From positions 1 to 64,000 of the forward strand of contig NZ_JABEPE010000016.1 of the NCBI RefSeq assembly GCF_026788005.1: 64,000 nt of DNA, in the 5' to 3' direction. The stretch's first letter is position 1. Every line of letters begins with the position of its first letter. Shown here one piece after another: positions 18,875 to 28,059 of this stretch. The DNA is from Alteromonas sp. a30 (lineage in GTDB: Bacteria; Pseudomonadota; Gammaproteobacteria; Enterobacterales; Alteromonadaceae). A program made the position numbers and the translations under genes. The notes under the pieces were generated by a model. It searched no databases. It had not been told where the DNA came from and saw nothing but the letters and a program-made list of their open reading frames with translations.

Positions 18875-19123
18875 ATGCTTATACTTTTGTTAACACATAG
18901 CATCGCTTTTCTGTTCATCTTGCTAGGCGTTGCCATCTTCAAGATCGCGCAAAAACCAGTGCAAGTCCAAGAGTCCCCGGAAGCTATGTACGAACGGGCA
19001 GCGCGCTGGCAACAAGAAATTATAGCGATAGAGGATATTGTTGAACGCGTGCAAGAAGATGAAAAATGGTGCCAGTACGTTAAGAAAATTAAAGGACGAA
19101 AAAATGGCTTAAGGGAAGTTTAA
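18875..19123 (+). CDS. Small single-pass membrane protein, paralogue 2
   Basis: 82 residues from the ATG at 18875, chosen over an upstream TTG because ACAGGAAC is well spaced. One membrane helix (LILLLTHSIAFLFILLGVAIF) precedes a charged tail with EAMYERAARWQQEIIAIEDIVER, the same motif as the preceding gene. It ends 2 bp before the stop of the convergent HTH gene. Both proteins may oligomerise through the amphipathic tail. Confidence 0.65.
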   Translation: MLILLLTHSIAFLFILLGVAIFKIAQKPVQVQESPEAMYERAARWQQEIIAIEDIVERVQEDEKWCQYVKKIKGRKNGLREV

Positions 19124-19125
19124 CG

Positions 19126-19575
19126 TTAAGATGCCTTTCGGCTCTTTCCCTTTGGAATTAACTCATCTTGTACCAGCTCTGCATACAGCTGGCGGGCCAT
19201 AATAATAATCTCATCTTGTGTGGTTTGGGACTCTAAACGGATAAACCCTGAAATCAGTCCAGCTTCAATAGATTTAAGGTATTTTGATGCGAAAGCCTCG
19301 AAGTCGGGTAATGCGTCAGCGCCTTGATTCTTTCCATTACTCTTACTGGCAATCATTGGCTCATTAACCGTTTTTCCCGATAACAACCATTCAACCGATA
19401 CCCCGGTTCTTTCGTAAATCTCATAACATGCTTTATAGGGTGGATGTTTTGCGTCCTTCCATCCCTTCACAGTGCTCGCTTTTACCGCTAAGAACTTACT
19501 CAACTGATAATCGTTTTTTACACCACATGCTTTATGCATTCGCTGAAAAATTGCGGTTACATCGAATTCAGTCAT
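19126..19575 (-). CDS. CI-repressor-like HTH regulator
   Basis: 149 residues from MTEFDVTAIF (AAAGGCAGGC upstream). Residues 1-70 form a phage-CI-type helix-turn-helix (NDYQLSKFLAVKASTVKGWK ... IYERTGVSVEWLLSG). There is no LexA/CI-type autocleavage Ser-Lys core, because the C-terminal 70 residues are a short helical segment. It is thus not an SOS-inducible repressor of the lambda type. It sits convergent with the small-peptide operon, with a long AT-rich region upstream, and is a candidate regulator of this locus. Confidence 0.75.
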   Translation of the reverse strand: MTEFDVTAIFQRMHKACGVKNDYQLSKFLAVKASTVKGWKDAKHPPYKACYEIYERTGVSVEWLLSGKTVNEPMIASKSNGKNQGADALPDFEAFASKYLKSIEAGLISGFIRLESQTTQDEIIIMARQLYAELVQDELIPKGKSRKAS

Positions 19576-20162
19576 ACCTGCCTGCCTTTGAGTCAAAATA
19601 TTTACGAATTTTCGCCCTAATACACCGATTAAACAATAAATTTTTACACTTCTTAGAGAGGAGTAAGATTGTTACCTGAACAAAGTTGCAAAAAATTGAA
19701 ATAAATAATCGCTTTACCCACTCAAATACAAGCTGAAAGCAGAAGAAGGCAACCTAAGAAAGGAAATGACAAATTCCAACCTTAATAGCATTACAAATAT
19801 CGAAAATTTATAAAGGTAAATATTTAATAATACAGAGTTATTAACTTCACACAGCAAAAGAAGAGAAAACCTATAACTAGCTGTTTTATAGTCACTTACT
19901 TGAATTATGGGCAGCATTAAACACACAAACCATTTATTTACCTTAACAAACAATTAACTTATATATTTTCGAAAATTCAGCTTGATCTATACAAAAATAA
20001 TAAGTAAATTCACCGCGCATTTTTTCAGAGGATTCTTTATGCCTCTTAATTTATGCTTTTCAGCCGCATTACAAATAAAGATTGCTGGCTGACAGGAGAT
20101 ATCGATCACCTGGTTAAATTTTCGAAATTATTAAAATCAAAAAATCAACTTAGGGGTGAATC
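19576..20162. promoter_or_regulatory. AT-rich divergent regulatory region with ATTTTCG-type sites
   Basis: About 590 bp between two divergent HTH genes, with no credible gene. It contains a perfect 12-bp palindrome ATTTTCGAAAAT (19965-19976) and an 11/12 copy ATTTTCGAAATT (20118-20129). Partial copies lie near 19608 (AATTTTCGCC) and 19798 (ATATCGAAAAT). These could be operators for one or both regulators, but chance is possible in such AT-rich DNA. Confidence 0.4.
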
Positions 20163-20387
20163 ATGAGATTAGTGAAAGGAAGTGATCTACGCGCTATGAG
20201 AATGGTTGCAGGGCTTCGGACGTTAGATATGGCATCTGCAGCAGGGGTAAAAACGAGAAAAACTTACGAAAACTGGGAAAAAAATATTGGAACGCCTAGT
20301 GTTAACCAGTTTATCTCAATGGCTCAAGCGTGTGGTCTAAGTGCGGCAGACTTAATTTCTCATATCGAGTTGAGCAGCGCTGCTTGA
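20163..20387 (+). CDS. Small XRE-type HTH protein
   Basis: 74 residues; ATG preceded by AGGGGTGAATC. It is a single HTH domain (LRAMRMVAGLRTLDMASAAGVKTRKTYENWEKNIGTPSVNQF) with the layout of Cro-like or XRE proteins. The palindrome copy at 20118-20129 lies 34 bp before its start, consistent with auto- or cross-regulation. It is divergent from the CI-like gene. Confidence 0.7.
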   Translation: MRLVKGSDLRAMRMVAGLRTLDMASAAGVKTRKTYENWEKNIGTPSVNQFISMAQACGLSAADLISHIELSSAA

Positions 20388-20454
20388 AAGTCCCGCGTAG
20401 AAGGAGATCTTGAAAGAGCGAACTCTAGCGTTATGCAAGAGTGGCTTTTACAAA

Positions 20455-20541
20455 CTGCATTACGGAAAAAAATAGATGTAAGCCGTATGCAGTGACTCTA
20501 CTACGCAATGCTCAGGAAATGTCGAGGAAGCGCATTTCCTG
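20455..20541. other. Two consecutive inverted repeats in a gene-free gap
   Basis: CTGCATTACGG (20455-20465) pairs with CCGTATGCAG (20483-20492) apart from a one-base bulge. CAGGAAATG (20513-20521) pairs perfectly with CATTTCCTG (20533-20541). Neither has a T-tract, so a structured RNA or protein site is as likely as a terminator. The gap lies between the HTH gene and the convergent nhaD end. Confidence 0.45.
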
Positions 20542-20594
20542 ATCTCAACCTTTACTCATCTCAACACAATTACCACTTTTCAGCAGCTTCTTCG

Positions 20595-21914
20595 TTAGCC
20601 ATTTATCATTAAATGAACACCAACACTCGCAAAATATCCTAACGCAATAACCGGCGTCCATTTTAAATGCCCCATAAAGGTGTAATGCTCTTTCGCTTGC
20701 CCCATTAACGCCACGCCAGCGGCAGAGCCTATCGATAATAAGCTTCCCCCTACCCCAGCGGTTAGGGTAATCAGCAACCACTGCTCATGGGGCATCTGAG
20801 GGTTCATCGTTAAAATGGCATAGACAACAGGAATATTATCAATAATTGCCGAAACCATTCCTATTACCGTATTCGCTGCGGTAAACCCATATTGGTTATA
20901 GATCAGTTCCGATGTAAGTGCTAGATACCCCACAAAGCCCAGCCCTCCAACCGCCATGATCACACCGTAGAAGAAAAACAAGGTATCCCATTCAACATGA
21001 GCAACGCGGGAAAAGACATCAAACTCATTTGCATCTTCACCTACTGGTGGGTTGTCATTTTTATGTTGCCAGTGGCGCGCTCGGCGATTGAGGAAAAAAC
21101 CATACAATTTCAAGTAAGCTAACCCGGTTAACATGCCAAATACTGGCGGTATCCCTAATATGGTATGAAACAAGATTGCGGTGATGATGGTTGACACAAA
21201 CAACACCACCATAAAACGCCCGCCAATTTTTACCTGAATATCTAACAAGCCATGCTGCGGTGGCACTTCTTTTGATACTGAAAACTGCATAATCAAAGCA
21301 GGTACTAGAAAGTTCACGAGTGCAGGCAAAAACAGCTGGAAAAACTCCCAGAACGGGACCATGCCTTTTTGCCAAATCATCAAGGTCGTAATATCACCAA
21401 ACGGACTAAAAGCCCCTCCAGCATTAGCCGCAACAACAATATTGACACAGGATGCAAGAACAAATTGCTTGTGCCCATTCGCCACCGCTAAAATAACCGC
21501 GCATAAAATTAAAGCGGTGGTCAGATTGTCAGCAACAGGTGATAGTAAAAATGCCAATCCCCCTGTGACCCAAAACAACTGCCGATAGGTGAAACCTCTG
21601 GCCACAAGCCACAATCGAAGGGCGTCGAATACGCCTCGTTCCATCAAGGCATTAATGTACGTCATAGTGACGAGTAGGAAGAAAAATAGCTCAGCATATT
21701 CCAAGAAACTGTGGCGCATTCCTTCTGCCACGGCTTCATTATTGCCTGTAGCGGTATAATACACGGCAATACAGCCCCAAATAATACCTGCCGCAAGCAA
21801 CATAGGTTTGGATTTGCGGAGGTTTATCTTGTCTTCCAAAAAAACCAATAAATAGCTAGCAGTGAAGACAATCAAGCACAGAATTCCCACCCAATGATGT
21901 GTTAAATCAATCAT
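20595..21914 (-). CDS. nhaD: Na+/H+ antiporter NhaD
   Basis: 439 residues from MIDLTHHWVG, which follows GGAGGGGAGCTA; the longer frame adds 16 polar residues. An ion-transporter superfamily protein with about 12 membrane helices. Recognisable segments are AELFFFLLVTMTYINAL, LSPVADNLTTALI, NAGGAFSPFGDITTLM and FGMLTGLAYLKLYGFFL. The central hydrophilic loop has a DANEFDVFSRVAHVEWD segment. NhaD extrudes Na+ or Li+ for protons and supports halotolerance in Vibrio and marine relatives. Divergent from hemN. Confidence 0.92.
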   Translation of the reverse strand: MIDLTHHWVGILCLIVFTASYLLVFLEDKINLRKSKPMLLAAGIIWGCIAVYYTATGNNEAVAEGMRHSFLEYAELFFFLLVTMTYINALMERGVFDALRLWLVARGFTYRQLFWVTGGLAFLLSPVADNLTTALILCAVILAVANGHKQFVLASCVNIVVAANAGGAFSPFGDITTLMIWQKGMVPFWEFFQLFLPALVNFLVPALIMQFSVSKEVPPQHGLLDIQVKIGGRFMVVLFVSTIITAILFHTILGIPPVFGMLTGLAYLKLYGFFLNRRARHWQHKNDNPPVGEDANEFDVFSRVAHVEWDTLFFFYGVIMAVGGLGFVGYLALTSELIYNQYGFTAANTVIGMVSAIIDNIPVVYAILTMNPQMPHEQWLLITLTAGVGGSLLSIGSAAGVALMGQAKEHYTFMGHLKWTPVIALGYFASVGVHLMING

Positions 21915-21985
21915 TAGCTCCCCTCCTTGAGCCATGCTTGCATTCGTCTCAAATTTAACCATGAATACCTGAAATCCTCTTTTTC

Positions 21986-21999
21986 TTGATGTACGTCAA
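21986..21999 (+). promoter_or_regulatory. FNR/Anr box upstream of hemN
   Basis: TTGATGTACGTCAA matches the FNR consensus TTGAT-N4-ATCAA with one mismatch. A -10-like TAAAAT at 22022-22027 gives the spacing of a class II FNR promoter, with a transcription start expected near 22034. Confidence 0.75.
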
Positions 22000-22059
22000 C
22001 CCCTACCACGAAGTAAAGGGGTAAAATTAATTCCTAAAAAATTGACCGGAGTGATAGAA

Positions 22060-23445
22060 ATGAATGGGCCCGTAAATAACACAGCAGACTTAATCCAAAA
22101 ATATAACCGAAGCGGCCCTCGCTATACTTCCTATCCTACGGCAATGGAATTGGCTGAAGGAACCTATGATTCCGATCTTTTTGATGCCGTGCAACATTCC
22201 CGCTATAACGAGCTTTCCTTGTACATCCATATCCCCTTTTGTCATCAACTTTGCTATTACTGTGCCTGCAACAAAATGGTGACACGACAAGCACAAAAGG
22301 TCAGCCGTTATTTAGATTATCTTTTCAAAGAAATTGCGCAACGAAGCAGCGTATTTTCGTCTCAAAAAGTGTGTCAGATTCATCTAGGTGGCGGCACACC
22401 AAACTACTTACGCCCAAATCAACTCAACATTCTGATAGACACCATTCGCGCTCATTACACGCTAAAAGACGATGCGGAGATTAGCATTGAGCTTGACCCG
22501 CGTTTAGTAGAAAAAGGGGATCTTGACGCACTACACCACATCGGATTCAACCGCATCAGCATGGGCATACAGGACTTCGATAATCAGGTTCAAACGGCCA
22601 TTAATCGAGTGCAAACAGTTGAAGATGTTGAACAAATTATGCAGGACGCACGGCGCATTGGTTTCGATTCTGTCAATATGGACCTGATTTACGGCTTGCC
22701 GCATCAATCTGTTGAAACCACTGAATACACCCTAGACTGCATTGCCACGCTGCAACCGGATAGAGTCTCACTTTTCAACTACGCTCATATGCCGGACCGC
22801 TTCGCTGCACAGCGCAAAATTAAGGATGAGTGGTTGCCCTCAGCCAACATGAAAACCGCGATGCAAGATGCGGCAAAAGCCCGTTTACTCGCTATCGGTT
22901 ATCAACACATTGGCATGGATCATTTCGCTAAAGCCAATGATAGTTTGAGTGTTGCTCAGCGCGAAGGCCGCTTACATCGTAACTTCCAAGGTTACACCGA
23001 ATTGTCAGACGCCGATCTGCTGGGCTTTGGTATCACCTCTATCAGCCAAGTAGGCAACGTGATTACACAGAATTGCAAAACTTTACACGACTACTATCGC
23101 GAACTAGATAAGTTAGACGTTGGCGAAACAGCCAGTGTGGTTGAACGAGGCATTAGGCTTTCCACTGATGATTTGATTCGTGCTGCGGTAATTAAGCAGT
23201 TAATCTGCCACTGTCATTTAGACATGCAATCCATTGAAGCGGAATTTGGCATTCACTTTACGGCGTATTTCGCAGAAGAATTGAATATGCTTGAACCTAT
23301 GATGCAAGATGGTTTATTGAGTATCACAGACAACGCCATCGAAGTTGCGGAGCAAGGTCGACAGTTTTCACGCACCATTTGCATGACTTTCGATAAGTAT
23401 CTCCCCAAATATCAACGCAACTTAACGTTCTCTAAAGTGATTTAA
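22060..23445 (+). CDS. hemN: Oxygen-independent coproporphyrinogen III oxidase
   Basis: 461 residues from the ATG at 22060 (CCGGAG upstream). A radical-SAM enzyme that decarboxylates coproporphyrinogen III to protoporphyrinogen IX under low oxygen in heme synthesis. The Fe-S site CHQLCYYCACNK has the HemN CX3CX2CXC pattern, preceded by YIHIPFC. Other family markers are RYTSYPTA at the N-terminus, GGGTPNYL, ISMGIQDF and GFDSVNMDLIYGLPHQ. The C-terminal HemN domain is present, so it is not a HemW homologue. The FNR box upstream fits anaerobic induction. Confidence 0.97.
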   Translation: MNGPVNNTADLIQKYNRSGPRYTSYPTAMELAEGTYDSDLFDAVQHSRYNELSLYIHIPFCHQLCYYCACNKMVTRQAQKVSRYLDYLFKEIAQRSSVFSSQKVCQIHLGGGTPNYLRPNQLNILIDTIRAHYTLKDDAEISIELDPRLVEKGDLDALHHIGFNRISMGIQDFDNQVQTAINRVQTVEDVEQIMQDARRIGFDSVNMDLIYGLPHQSVETTEYTLDCIATLQPDRVSLFNYAHMPDRFAAQRKIKDEWLPSANMKTAMQDAAKARLLAIGYQHIGMDHFAKANDSLSVAQREGRLHRNFQGYTELSDADLLGFGITSISQVGNVITQNCKTLHDYYRELDKLDVGETASVVERGIRLSTDDLIRAAVIKQLICHCHLDMQSIEAEFGIHFTAYFAEELNMLEPMMQDGLLSITDNAIEVAEQGRQFSRTICMTFDKYLPKYQRNLTFSKVI

Positions 23446-23474
23446 CGCTGAATTCTGTTCAAACTAACACGCAC

Positions 23475-23524
23475 AAAAAAGCCCGATGCTGCCACATAAA
23501 AGTGCATAACATCGGGCGCTTTGT
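23475..23524. terminator. Bidirectional terminator between hemN and the nuclease gene
   Basis: Stem GCCCGATG (23481-23488) with CATCGGGC (23510-23517), with an inner TGCCAC/GTGCA stem. A T6 run on the minus strand makes it strong for the nuclease gene and moderate for hemN. Confidence 0.85.
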
Positions 23525-23571
23525 TTGAAACAAATTAAACGCTAAACCAGTTAACGCTCAATATTCCACGC

Positions 23572-26500
23572 TTACTCAGCCACCAATGAGGCATTCAATA
23601 CCTCGGCTAAATAACCGTAAACTTGCGCTCTGGCACGTAACTCAAGTGCTTTTTGCATGAATCGTTGTGCTTGGCGGGTTTTTCCTCTTGCCTCAAATTC
23701 TGCTGCACGCGCTTCATATCGAGCAGCACGTTCGGAGTCCGCACGATTTTCATAACGCATTTGCTTACGTAGCAAGAAAGTTTCTGCATCATCAGAAAGC
23801 GCTAATTGACGCGCCACTTCCAATACTCGCTCGCCGCTGCCGCTTACCGCAGCTTTTACCGTCTCCATCAAGTTAATGAAAATGACGCGCTTCGCTTGAG
23901 TATTTGCTAATACCGCTTGCTTGCTCGCAATTTCATCAGCTTGGGTTACTGGATCCATTGAGGCAATGATGGCTTCTAAACGAGCCATGCGTCTTTCCCA
24001 AATCGACACTTGGAATTCCCATGCCTTCGCTCTGACTTTGAAGCCAAAACTATCAAGCCTTGATAGATTGTCTTGTGAAACAACTGTGATTTCAGTCAGG
24101 TTAGGATCAATTGGCACGTCTAAGTTCAACGAAACCACAACCGGATCGTGGTCAGATGAACGGTAAGGGTCAACTGAGTAGAGACTGTCTATTTGGCTAG
24201 CGGATTTAAACTCTGTGTTGTAATCCAACGCACGCGGCTCATCTGAGTTGATGTGCCACTCAGTTGCATCAACAATCTTGCTCAATAACGCCGCATTCCC
24301 TAACGCATGATCTAACTGACCAAACTCACCTTGGAACGTGTAGCTATAAGCACCTTCTTTGTTTAGGTGCTCGAACAATTCAGCAAAACCAGCGTTAGCA
24401 AGAGCTATGATTGGATCTTCTTTTGCGTAAGCATTCATATCACCAATAACCAATACAGGCTTATCAGCAAACTCTTGATTCAGCCACAATCCTAGTGCTT
24501 GAGCGGCTTTAGTACGTGTTAAGTTACAGTTACCTTGACCATCGCCTAAATCTGGGTCGCCATCCGATGCACAGCTAGAGCCTTTAGATTTAAGATGATT
24601 TACCGCAACAACAACCGACTCACCATTTTCAAGAAGTGAAAACTCTTGCGCCATTGTTGGGCGGTTCTTAGTATCGATAAATAACGGATTGCCGTTTTCA
24701 TCTACTGCTGAATTACTGCTATCTAAGATACGAGTCGCGCCAGATGGTGCCACAACGATGCTTTTGTACAACATTCCAACGGAGATTTGGTCTGTACCTA
24801 CTTGGTTCAAACCTGGGTCAACAAAGCGCCACTCCGAGCCGGGATCAACCTGATTCAAAGCATTTACTAAGTCGCTGATAGAGCTATCCGTGCCATAACC
24901 ATCATTTTCAATTTCCATCAAACCAATGATGTCTGCATCTAACGCAGCCAAAGCAGATACGATTTTGGCTTCCTGACGCTCGAATTCTTCTGCGGTATCC
25001 GCACCACGTAGGTTTAACGTATTGAAGTAATTCAATACATTGAAACTAGAAATATTCACGTTGCCTTCTGCGACTAATTCAGGAGCAGGAGTTCGTGGAT
25101 TAGTTGCCGTAAACTGCGGCGCATCAACAGGGAACACACGGTAATCACCAAAAGAGTAATGCATAACACCGCTTGATAGTGACACGGTGTCGCCAGTACG
25201 TAATGTATTTAACGCCGACAAACCGCCCGTTGGATATGGCACAACTTCTGGGTTTTGCGCGTTAGATGCATCATCTAAAATAAGGAGATTTAATGCATTT
25301 GCCGCTGCCACTGCATTCGCTTCATCGCCCGGTGTGGCAACTTGCGTTGGTGTCATACGACGACCGTTAGATAAACCTGCTGAACCAAAACGTGCAAGGT
25401 TGAATACGTCGTTCACCATTAAGCCGTTAAAGCTAATCAACATGCCTTCTACCGCTTCTGCGCTATCTGCTGTGGCGAAGGGTAGCGTTACATTTGTAGG
25501 CGCTGGTAATGTTTGCCCTGATGCACACACTTCAAAACCATTTACTGCGGTTAATTGTGTTAACCCATTGAATTCTGCGGCACTGGCACGAACACGAACG
25601 CGATCGCCCACATTAACCGTTTGAGGAGAAGCGTTCGTGTAAACAAACACACCTTCAGAAGTCAGTGCGTCTGCATCTTCTTCACCCGGCGCGCTTTGGA
25701 TATAGAAACCATCAAGCGCGGACTGGAAGTCACCCGTAACGATACCTTCAACTTCAATTTCGCCCGTTATTGGTGTACTCGCACCAGAACCTTGAACGGC
25801 GTGAATTGGCGTGAAACTCGTCGCACAAACAACAGGGCTAGTACCGCCACCGTTGTCACCACCACCGTTGTCGCCCCCCGTTGAGCCATTGTAAGTACCT
25901 AAGTCATTAAATTGATCATTACCAAAGCCAGCCCATTCTTGTGCTGGGTCGAAAGCATCATCAATAACTGTGTCGCCGCTTGTTACAGAGCTTAAACGAC
26001 GTAAAGTATTGTTTGCTGTGGTAGTTGAACCACTTCCCCAAGCAGAACCGGGGTCGTTGCCGACTTGACCGAACGAGTCGATAACCACACCGCCTTTTGT
26101 CAGAACATAGGCATCATCGCCATTATGGCTAATGGAACCGGTGGTTTGGTCTGCTTGTGCAAGGATGGTTGCATTCGCTGAAGAGTTAGCAATAACAAAC
26201 ACATCACCCGCAGCAACTGAACCCGAAAGTGTAATATTTGAAGGACTTGTACCACCGTTAGAGTAACGACTGAGTACGTAATTTCCAGCGCCTAATTCGA
26301 TGCTCGCGCCAGTGGGGTTATACAACTCAATCGCTTTATTGTTTGAGCTGCCTTCAATGTATTCTGAAATGTAGATCTCTGCGCCAGTGCCGCCTGTATT
26401 GCCTGAGTCACCACCACCGGTATCGCCACCCGTGTTATCGGTCACCACTTCACCGGAAGGCAATGTAATTGAACCACCTGTTGAGGTGATTTCAATGTCG

Positions 26501-27021
26501 TCTACGAAAAGACCGCCCGTTGTATTAGTTGAATCATCATATAAACGAAACTCAACAACTAGGCCATCGCGGCTATTTGAATTAGAGTCGAATGTCCAAG
26601 AATGAGAAACTTCCTGCCAACCACTGCCGTCAGTGTAGGCACTATTACCGCCAGCTGAGCCTGCATAGGCGTTGATGTCTGTAACATCATCGGTGTAATG
26701 ACCCCAGACGCGACCTGCGGGACGCTCTGCTGCATCATCGTAAACCCAGAAATTCACCGTAACAACGTCGCCATCTGTTAGCCCATTCACCCAAGCGAGG
26801 AAGCTTTGTGGCGTACCATTGTTAATAGGATCGATGTCTTCAACAGACAGTGAATAACTACCCGTTCTTGCTTGCACTAAGCTATTGCCATGTTGGATAT
26901 GCGCTGCGCCGAATTGACCTAATACGGTACTGCCATCTTCCCATCCAAAGTTTGCGGTTACCGCATGTGCTTGCGTTGCTGCTAACACAGATAGCGCAAT
27001 GACATTTAATTGTCTTTTCAT
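23572..27021 (-). CDS. ExeM/NucH-type extracellular endonuclease
   Basis: 1149 residues from MKRQLNVIALSV. A signal peptide (to ~22, AATQAHA) is followed by an N-terminal beta-sandwich (to ~180). Next are a lamin-tail domain (IYISEYIEGSSNNKAIELYNPTG) and Gly/Asp/Thr-rich linkers. An OB-type domain (about 395-505, GEIEVEGIVTGDFQS) leads to the endonuclease/exonuclease/phosphatase catalytic domain (~655-980), with NVLNYFNTL, LMEIENDGYG, VNHLKSKGSSC, IGDMNAY and SSDHDPV. The C-terminal ~150 residues are an Arg/Ala/Glu-rich helical extension rather than a typical GlyGly-CTERM anchor. Related Shewanella ExeM degrades extracellular DNA during biofilm dispersal. Single gene, own terminator. Confidence 0.88.
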   Translation of the reverse strand: MKRQLNVIALSVLAATQAHAVTANFGWEDGSTVLGQFGAAHIQHGNSLVQARTGSYSLSVEDIDPINNGTPQSFLAWVNGLTDGDVVTVNFWVYDDAAERPAGRVWGHYTDDVTDINAYAGSAGGNSAYTDGSGWQEVSHSWTFDSNSNSRDGLVVEFRLYDDSTNTTGGLFVDDIEITSTGGSITLPSGEVVTDNTGGDTGGGDSGNTGGTGAEIYISEYIEGSSNNKAIELYNPTGASIELGAGNYVLSRYSNGGTSPSNITLSGSVAAGDVFVIANSSANATILAQADQTTGSISHNGDDAYVLTKGGVVIDSFGQVGNDPGSAWGSGSTTTANNTLRRLSSVTSGDTVIDDAFDPAQEWAGFGNDQFNDLGTYNGSTGGDNGGGDNGGGTSPVVCATSFTPIHAVQGSGASTPITGEIEVEGIVTGDFQSALDGFYIQSAPGEEDADALTSEGVFVYTNASPQTVNVGDRVRVRASAAEFNGLTQLTAVNGFEVCASGQTLPAPTNVTLPFATADSAEAVEGMLISFNGLMVNDVFNLARFGSAGLSNGRRMTPTQVATPGDEANAVAAANALNLLILDDASNAQNPEVVPYPTGGLSALNTLRTGDTVSLSSGVMHYSFGDYRVFPVDAPQFTATNPRTPAPELVAEGNVNISSFNVLNYFNTLNLRGADTAEEFERQEAKIVSALAALDADIIGLMEIENDGYGTDSSISDLVNALNQVDPGSEWRFVDPGLNQVGTDQISVGMLYKSIVVAPSGATRILDSSNSAVDENGNPLFIDTKNRPTMAQEFSLLENGESVVVAVNHLKSKGSSCASDGDPDLGDGQGNCNLTRTKAAQALGLWLNQEFADKPVLVIGDMNAYAKEDPIIALANAGFAELFEHLNKEGAYSYTFQGEFGQLDHALGNAALLSKIVDATEWHINSDEPRALDYNTEFKSASQIDSLYSVDPYRSSDHDPVVVSLNLDVPIDPNLTEITVVSQDNLSRLDSFGFKVRAKAWEFQVSIWERRMARLEAIIASMDPVTQADEIASKQAVLANTQAKRVIFINLMETVKAAVSGSGERVLEVARQLALSDDAETFLLRKQMRYENRADSERAARYEARAAEFEARGKTRQAQRFMQKALELRARAQVYGYLAEVLNASLVAE

Positions 27022-27235
27022 TATATTACCCTTTATCTCACCAAAACACTCGTTATCGAACAAATTCGATTACTTATTGTTAACGAGGTCAGTTAAGTCA
27101 GAAAGGGCATAACAAAATTCATAATATTTCGTTATTAATACTTTGATTACAAATGGTTACAAACAACAAATAAGCTTACTCAAGGCGACAGGTAATAAAT
27201 AAAGGGTAAATTGAATTGACCATCTGGTAAGTTTT

Positions 27236-28051
27236 TCATTCGACTTTTGATGAGCAAGTCGGACACTGTGGGTTAATTCGTATTTTCATTTCTTGCCATT
27301 GAGCCGTCATAGCATCAAATAAACAGAGTTTACCAACAGCAAAATGCCCAATTTGAGACAAGTATTTGACCACATGTAATGCTTGCATTGAACCAATAAT
27401 ACCGACTAACGGAGCCAAAACTCCCGCCTCCATACAGGATAATTCTTGCTCACCAAAGAGCGAACTTAAGCAGGCATAACAAGGTGAAGGCTCGGGTGAG
27501 CGGCCGTTACCATTAGGAAAAAAGCAGCAAACTTGCCCTTCAAAACGAATCGCCGCGCCCGTAATGAGAGCCGTTTGCGTTTCAACACTCACCGCATTCA
27601 ATAAATTCCGGCTCTGTAAGTTATCTGTGCAATCTACTAACACATCAACGTGATTAGCCAGTTCAAGCAATTCGGCTTTATTAAGTTTACGAGGGATGGC
27701 TTGAATTTGAATATCAGAATTAAGTTGCGCCAGCGCTATTTTTGCAGAAACGGCTTTATTCTGAGCAAGCCGTTCTTCATTATGTAGCACTTGACGCTGT
27801 AAGTTAGATAACTCCACGTTATCGTGATCGACCAACGTCAATGTACCGACTCCAGAAGCGGCAAGGTACTGCGCAACCGCACACCCCAGCCCACCCAAAC
27901 CTAACACCAAAGCATGACTATTCAATAGTCGCTCTTGCCCCTCCCAGTCCATTTCTGGCAGCAAAATATGCCTGCTGTAGCGTTTCGCTTGTTCTCGCGT
28001 TAGCTCTTTTGGTTGTTCGTGCATTAAGTGTTTGGGTAGGTCGGAGGACAT
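27236..28051 (-). CDS. moeB: HesA/MoeB/ThiF-family adenylyltransferase
   Basis: 271 residues. An E1-like enzyme that adenylates the C-terminal Gly of a sulfur carrier (MoaD or ThiS). Features are RYSRHILLPEMDWEGQ, the Rossmann loop VLGLGGLGCAVAQYLAASGVG, VDHDNVELSNLQRQVLH with the Arg used for catalysis, and DCTDNLQSRNLLN. CYAC (~188-191) and CPTC (~265-268) form the structural zinc site. The lack of moaD, moeA or thi genes nearby leaves MoeB and ThiF both possible; length and the N-terminal helix favour MoeB. It starts 9 bp after yjdM. Confidence 0.8.
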   Translation of the reverse strand: MSSDLPKHLMHEQPKELTREQAKRYSRHILLPEMDWEGQERLLNSHALVLGLGGLGCAVAQYLAASGVGTLTLVDHDNVELSNLQRQVLHNEERLAQNKAVSAKIALAQLNSDIQIQAIPRKLNKAELLELANHVDVLVDCTDNLQSRNLLNAVSVETQTALITGAAIRFEGQVCCFFPNGNGRSPEPSPCYACLSSLFGEQELSCMEAGVLAPLVGIIGSMQALHVVKYLSQIGHFAVGKLCLFDAMTAQWQEMKIRINPQCPTCSSKVE

Positions 28052-28059
28052 ATTAGGAC

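Noticed and set aside
19126-20387. Prophage immunity region (CI/Cro pair)
   Set aside because: No integrase, replication, structural or lysis genes nearby, and the CI-like protein lacks an autocleavage domain; only the regulators resemble phage ones.
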